Below, piece after piece: positions 60,517-64,000 of a stretch of 64,000 bases of DNA. This DNA comes from Pelagibius sp036570545 (GTDB lineage Bacteria > Pseudomonadota > Alphaproteobacteria > Kiloniellales > Kiloniellaceae), in NCBI GenBank assembly GCA_036570545.1, contig DATCXZ010000092.1, positions 1-64,000 on the forward strand, read 5' to 3'. The notes beneath the pieces are model-generated. The model did no database searches, had not been told where the DNA came from, and was given only the letters and a program-made list of their open reading frames with translations. Made by a program: the position numbers and the translations under genes. Every line of letters starts with the position of its first letter. Position 1 is the first letter of the stretch.

Positions 60517-61086
60517 GGCTGCTCCTTTCCGATGCTTGTGGCGGTTCATCACAGACCACGTTCCGACATCCCGATAGGAGCAGCTACCCCCTCGATGACG
60601 GTAGGGCCCCAATCACCCCATCTGACTCGAAACTCTTGTGGCGCGTGCGAGACAGCGGGTGAGTAGCATCACTGAGGCGGCATAGAGGGAGGCTTCGGCG
60701 GAGGTGATGGCGGCCTCGCAGCCCTTTGCGAGACGGCACTGGTGTCATTGTGCTCGACTCGGTTGCGCTCGCTTCGAGCACGGCGGGCGCTTGGTTGACG
60801 CAACGGCGAGGCTGCCTTGCTTGGCAAGAGCGATTCGCTGGCGCCGTTCTCATCCTCACGGGCGAGCATCTTCTTTCTGCGGGAGGCGGTCGCCGCCGAT
60901 AGTCATCCAGGCTTCACATGCTACGGCCGGAAGCGGTGTCATGCGGCGCCTGCAGGACCCGTCCACCGCGCCGGACCCCAACCAGCTTTGGCTATTTTGA
61001 CCCTAAGCCGATTGGGGCCGTGAAGGAGGGCCGCCTGGGTCTTCCTTTTCTTCTCCTCACCGCAAGGCAGGTTGGGCCGGCGGCTC
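60517..61086. other. Non-coding flank of IS110 and decayed sequence
   Basis: About 570 bases. The first 100 or so are the IS110 5' non-coding end, where a bridge-type RNA would be encoded in this family. The remainder has many short overlapping frames and no recognisable domain; it looks like eroded DNA. Confidence 0.35.
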
Positions 61087-61251
61087 TCATGGACCAGCAA
61101 CAATGCCCCAGGAGCCGATGATTGAGCTGCAGCAGGAACAGAGCAGGAATTCTTCTGGACTAATGGAACTTGGATTGAACAGGGCGAAAGTGTTGACCTT
61201 GCCGCAACTGTGGCAAGTGACCCTGACGTGCTGCCAAGGAGTATCTTTCAT
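61087..61251 (-). CDS. Small zinc-ribbon-like protein
   Basis: 54 residues from the ATG at 61251, preceded by a strong ribosome site (AAAGGGAGG, five bases upstream). It has CHSCGK and, about 25 residues later, CSCC (MKDTPWQHVRVTCHSCGK ... EEFLLCSCCSSIIG), a two-knuckle zinc-ribbon pattern. Cytoplasmic. No family recognised. It is embedded in decayed sequence, yet the start and cysteine pattern look intact. Confidence 0.6.
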   Translation of the reverse strand: MKDTPWQHVRVTCHSCGKVNTFALFNPSSISPEEFLLCSCCSSIIGSWGIVAGP

Positions 61252-61540
61252 ATCGCCTCCCTTTTGCTTTGCCGACGCCCGGCCGGATGCTGGTGAGCCG
61301 TCCATGCAGGTCGATGAAGAGCATCCGGCCCCGCAACCACCTGCCAGTTGGCGTCCGGCCGTTCGAGCATGCAGTGGTGCGCGAGCATGACTTCGCTCAT
61401 CTGCTGATCATTGCACTGCGTCAGCGCATAGCTGCAAAGCGCGACGATGCGCCGGCCGCTGAAGCCCGCGGTCGCTGCCTGTTCGTGCTCCATGAGTATC
61501 GACCAGTCATCGTCTGGCCTTGCCCAAGACCTCGGCCTGT

Positions 61541-61804
61541 CTGTTCAACTCCACGAACTTCGACTATCTGCCTCGCAACATGGCTATCAACACTGTTCTT
61601 TGCGCCGGCTTCCTCACTGATCAGTGCGTAGAGCAGACCGCCAAGGCCGGTGCCAGCCGCGGTTACCGCATGATCTGCCTCACCGACGCCTGTGCTGCCA
61701 ACACTGATGAACGTCATCGCCGGGCTCTCGAACGCCTCGTGCCCTACGGCCCTCCGATCGAATGCTCCGTCGTCCTGGATCTGCTGGCAGCCATCAGTGA
61801 TTGA
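61541..61804 (+). pseudogene. Isochorismatase-family hydrolase, C-terminal fragment
   Basis: The reading STNFDYLPRNMAINTVLCAG, FLTDQCVEQTAKAGASRGYR, CLTDACAANTDERH corresponds to the second half of biuret hydrolase/isochorismatase-like enzymes, including the catalytic cysteine in TDQCVE. The N-terminal half with the catalytic Asp and Lys is missing and no start with a ribosome site is found. Confidence 0.7.
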
Positions 61805-61905
61805 GCTGTCGCAAAAGAGGAGACAACCGGGACTATGGGTGCGACTTAGGTATCTCTGCTAAGATCCCGACTTGAAAGAGGCGGCGGATTGGAGAGGAAA
61901 CCGGT

Positions 61906-63669
61906 GTGGCTGACGGATTGACCCTGGCCCGCGCGAGGAGTCCGGCTATTCCTACCGACCGCTTCCTGATCGGCGCGGCGATCGGCTCCGGCAATATCGC
62001 GCTCGCCGCCGAGCGGGGCGGCGCCGACTTCCTGCTGGCGATCAACGCCGGCCGGCTGCGCAACATGGGTGCGCCGTCCATCGCCTGCATGCTGCCGATC
62101 TTCGACGCCGGCCCGATGACCGAGGACTTCGCCCGCCGCGAGCTGCTGCCGCTCTGCAAGGTGCCGGTGCTGCTCGGCGTCAACGTCTGGGAAGAAATCT
62201 GCGAGCCTCAGGCGATCGCCGAGAAGGTGGCCGAGGCCGGCTTTGCTGGCGCCGTCAACTTCCCGAGCTGCATGCACTTTTCCCACAGCATGCAGCAGCT
62301 CCTGGCGCGTGCCGGGCGCGGCATCGCGCAGGAGGTGGCGGTGCTCCAGGCCGTCCAGCAGGCGGGCCTGACCTCCATGTTCTATTGCGCCACCCGCACC
62401 CAGGCCCGTCTGGCGGCGGATGCCAGCCTCGACCACATCTGCCTCAATCTCGGCTGGAACGTCGGCGGCGCCATGGGGCACCGCACCCGCACCTCGATCG
62501 AGGAAGTCACCAGCGCCGCCCGCGAGATCGGCCGTCTCATCAAGCGGATTCATCCACGCGTGCGCTTCCTGCTGGAAGGCGGGCCTATCGTGAGCGCCGA
62601 GGATCTTGGCCGCGTCGCGAATCTGGCGCCGATAGACGGCTACGTCGGCGGCTCGACCATCGAGCGGCTACCCCTCGAAGCCTCGGTGGCCGACCAGATC
62701 GACGCCTACCGCCAGGCCATCCGGCGCCGGGCGGCGCTGGACAGCCAGAGCGCCCGCCTCGTCGCCTGGGGCCAGCGCTTCGGCTTCGTCGGCCGCTCCG
62801 CGGCGCAGCTCGACTATCTGCGCCGCCTACAGGCTCTGGCCGGCTCCGGCACCGCCCTCTGGATGCTGGTCGAGCCGGGCCTCTCGCCGCAGCCCAGCCT
62901 CGACGCCCTCGCCCACCGCAGCGCAAGGCGCGGCCCACCGAACGTGCTGACGATCGACCCAAAGATCGAGGACTATCCGGCCCGGGTGAAACGCCTGCTG
63001 TTCGGCCAGGCGGAACCCGGCGGAGTGTCGCGGCCGGCGCTGGCTGACGAGACGCTGGACCTGCTGGTCATCCACGCGCCGGAAACTCTGCCGGACGCCC
63101 TGCAGCGCCGTCTCGCCGCGGCGCTCGGCGACGGCGTGTTCAATATTCCCGGCACGCGGCGGCAATTCCGGGTGGCGTCGCGGGTGGCGCTGGTGAGCCG
63201 GGGGCGCCAAGGCGCCGGAGGCTCGCTCGGCCTCGACCCGGGCCTCGCAGCGCTGCTCAAAGGCTGGACACTCTCACCGCCGCCGCTGCGCGAACGGGTG
63301 GACGACCTGTCCGCTGTCATGGAGGCCCTGGCCGGCGGGCGCGGCAGCGGCCTGCCACGCCGCAAGGACTTCACCGCGGCCGCCATGAAGCAGCTCGCTG
63401 CCCACGGCTGGCCCCTGAACGAGACCGAGCTGCACAACCTCCTGGGCGCCCTCGCCGGACGGCGGGAGGGCGGTCCAGTGCAACTCCAGCAACTTCTGCC
63501 GCTGCTGGAGCGCGGCGCCACCACCGAGACCGACCGCCGCAGCGAGAAGGACCGCATCGTCGACGCTCTGTGGCGGAACGGCTTCAACCGCAGCAGGACC
63601 GCCGAGAGCCTCGGAATGTCTCGCAAGACACTCTACAACAAGATGCTGCGCTTCGGCCTCAAGGGATAA
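61906..63669 (+). CDS. TIM-barrel (PEP hydrolase-like) regulator with degenerate sigma-54-type AAA+ domain and Fis HTH
   Basis: 587 residues from a GTG with GGAGAGGAAA upstream. Residues about 15-275 are the TIM-barrel family annotated as phosphoenolpyruvate hydrolase-like (FLIGAAIGSGNIALAAERGG; ADFLLAINAGRLRNMG; YVGGSTIERLP). About 280-520 aligns with the NtrC-type AAA+ domain (FGFVGRSAAQLDYLRRLQAL; LFGQAEPGG; PPPLRERVDDLSAVMEAL; HGWPLNETELHNLL), but Walker A (EPGLSPQPS), the GAFTGA loop (GGVSRP) and Walker B (LDLLVIHAP) are lost. The C-terminus is an intact Fis HTH (ALWRNGFNRSRTAESLGMS). A DNA-binding sensor that cannot be a normal sigma-54 activator. Confidence 0.8.
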   Translation: MADGLTLARARSPAIPTDRFLIGAAIGSGNIALAAERGGADFLLAINAGRLRNMGAPSIACMLPIFDAGPMTEDFARRELLPLCKVPVLLGVNVWEEICEPQAIAEKVAEAGFAGAVNFPSCMHFSHSMQQLLARAGRGIAQEVAVLQAVQQAGLTSMFYCATRTQARLAADASLDHICLNLGWNVGGAMGHRTRTSIEEVTSAAREIGRLIKRIHPRVRFLLEGGPIVSAEDLGRVANLAPIDGYVGGSTIERLPLEASVADQIDAYRQAIRRRAALDSQSARLVAWGQRFGFVGRSAAQLDYLRRLQALAGSGTALWMLVEPGLSPQPSLDALAHRSARRGPPNVLTIDPKIEDYPARVKRLLFGQAEPGGVSRPALADETLDLLVIHAPETLPDALQRRLAAALGDGVFNIPGTRRQFRVASRVALVSRGRQGAGGSLGLDPGLAALLKGWTLSPPPLRERVDDLSAVMEALAGGRGSGLPRRKDFTAAAMKQLAAHGWPLNETELHNLLGALAGRREGGPVQLQQLLPLLERGATTETDRRSEKDRIVDALWRNGFNRSRTAESLGMSRKTLYNKMLRFGLKG

Positions 63670-64000
63670 GGTCCTGCGCCGGTAGCGGCTCCGGACGGCA
63701 GAGCACGCCGTCGAGCACCTCCGGCCACAGGGTTTCGTGCGCCGCCTCCCCGGCCGTGGCGAGGCCCAGCAGCGGGCCCTGCCAGCCGGCGGCACGGACC
63801 GTGGCGGCCACCTCGCGCGCGATGGCGCCGCGCCGCCGGAACGAGGGAAAGCCGGCGGCAAAGTCAGCGATGCGCGGAATCACCACCACGGCCTGGGGGT
63901 CCAGCGGGCGCACCGCCGCGGCCGCGGCCGTCCCGGCAACCGCGGCAATGACGTTGAAGCCGGCGCGGCGGAACCGGCCGAGGTGGTCGACCTCGCGGGT
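63659..64000 (-). CDS. Hypothetical protein, C-terminal part (5' end outside window)
   Basis: An open frame of 113 codons runs in from the window edge and ends at 63659, overlapping the TIM-barrel gene stop by 11 bases (convergent). The order of elements (RRAGFNVIAAVAG; LDPQAVVVIPRIADF; GAIAREVAATVRAAGWQGPL; LGLATAGEA; LDGVLCRPEPL) loosely recalls a receiver-like alpha/beta fold without a phospho-acceptor aspartate. I do not recognise a family. Confidence 0.5.
   Translation of the reverse strand, partial: TREVDHLGRFRRAGFNVIAAVAGTAAAAAVRPLDPQAVVVIPRIADFAAGFPSFRRRGAIAREVAATVRAAGWQGPLLGLATAGEAAHETLWPEVLDGVLCRPEPLPAQDLIP

Noticed and set aside
61248..61493. 81-codon open frame on the minus strand
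   Set aside because: No recognisable domain or ribosome site, and it overlaps the better supported zinc-ribbon start region; treated as decayed DNA.

Overview
This is a GC-rich window from an alphaproteobacterium, most likely a Hyphomicrobiales (rhizobial-type) member. The evidence is the gene content (soxBDAG with a GlxA/GbdR-type regulator, a DUF3305/DUF3306/TorD formate dehydrogenase cluster, creatinase, a ManD-type mannonate dehydratase), the dense palindromic intergenic repeats, and several LysR/IclR/GntR-controlled ABC uptake loci. The mixture of catabolic cassettes, IS remnants and broken genes looks like an accessory or plasmid/chromid-type region; that is inference.

Layout. 0-3.2 kb (minus): ABC ATPase (cut by the window edge), Tat-exported polyamine-type binding protein and an agmatinase-family ureohydrolase. 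3.3-10 kb: two convergent GcvA-type LysR regulators, a class II aldolase, DUF983 and DUF421 membrane proteins, a REC-EAL protein and a lone receiver protein. 10.1-15.7 kb: an IclR regulator divergent from a complete branched-chain-type ABC transporter. 15.7-17.8 kb: HxlR regulator, pirin, cysteine hydrolase. 18-31.6 kb: sarcosine oxidase soxBDAG with a GlxA/AraC regulator, a polyamine-type ABC transporter, LysR, creatininase and creatinase. Together these encode creatinine to creatine to sarcosine plus urea, then glycine plus formaldehyde. 31.8-34.9 kb: mannonate dehydratase, GntR regulator, a truncated uronate isomerase and a truncated ABC exporter.

35-46.7 kb: a cobalamin theme. A BtuF-like protein is followed by a cobalamin riboswitch leading into a Rieske betaine demethylase (gbcAB), a small unknown protein and a betaine-homocysteine methyltransferase. 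A copper-handling operon follows (DUF2946, YcnI, CopC-CopD fusion). A second cobalamin riboswitch leads into a BtuFCD-like transporter, whose permease carries two frameshifts, and pseudoazurin. The first riboswitch unit suggests that B12 shortage switches on a B12-independent way to methylate homocysteine.

46.9-56.8 kb: a decayed IS1182-type element, then a periplasmic formate dehydrogenase operon (ligase-like protein, DUF3305, DUF3306, HTH-TorD fusion, small Tat protein, alpha/beta/gamma subunits). 57-64 kb: remnants of a thiamine-diphosphate enzyme and an SDR, a disulfide-oxidoreductase-like flavoprotein, an IS110 element, a small zinc-ribbon gene, a cysteine-hydrolase remnant, and a TIM-barrel/Fis-HTH protein whose central AAA+ domain has lost its ATPase motifs.

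Betaine demethylation and sarcosine oxidation both release formaldehyde, and the formate dehydrogenase could finish C1 oxidation, although no formaldehyde-oxidising enzyme lies in the window.
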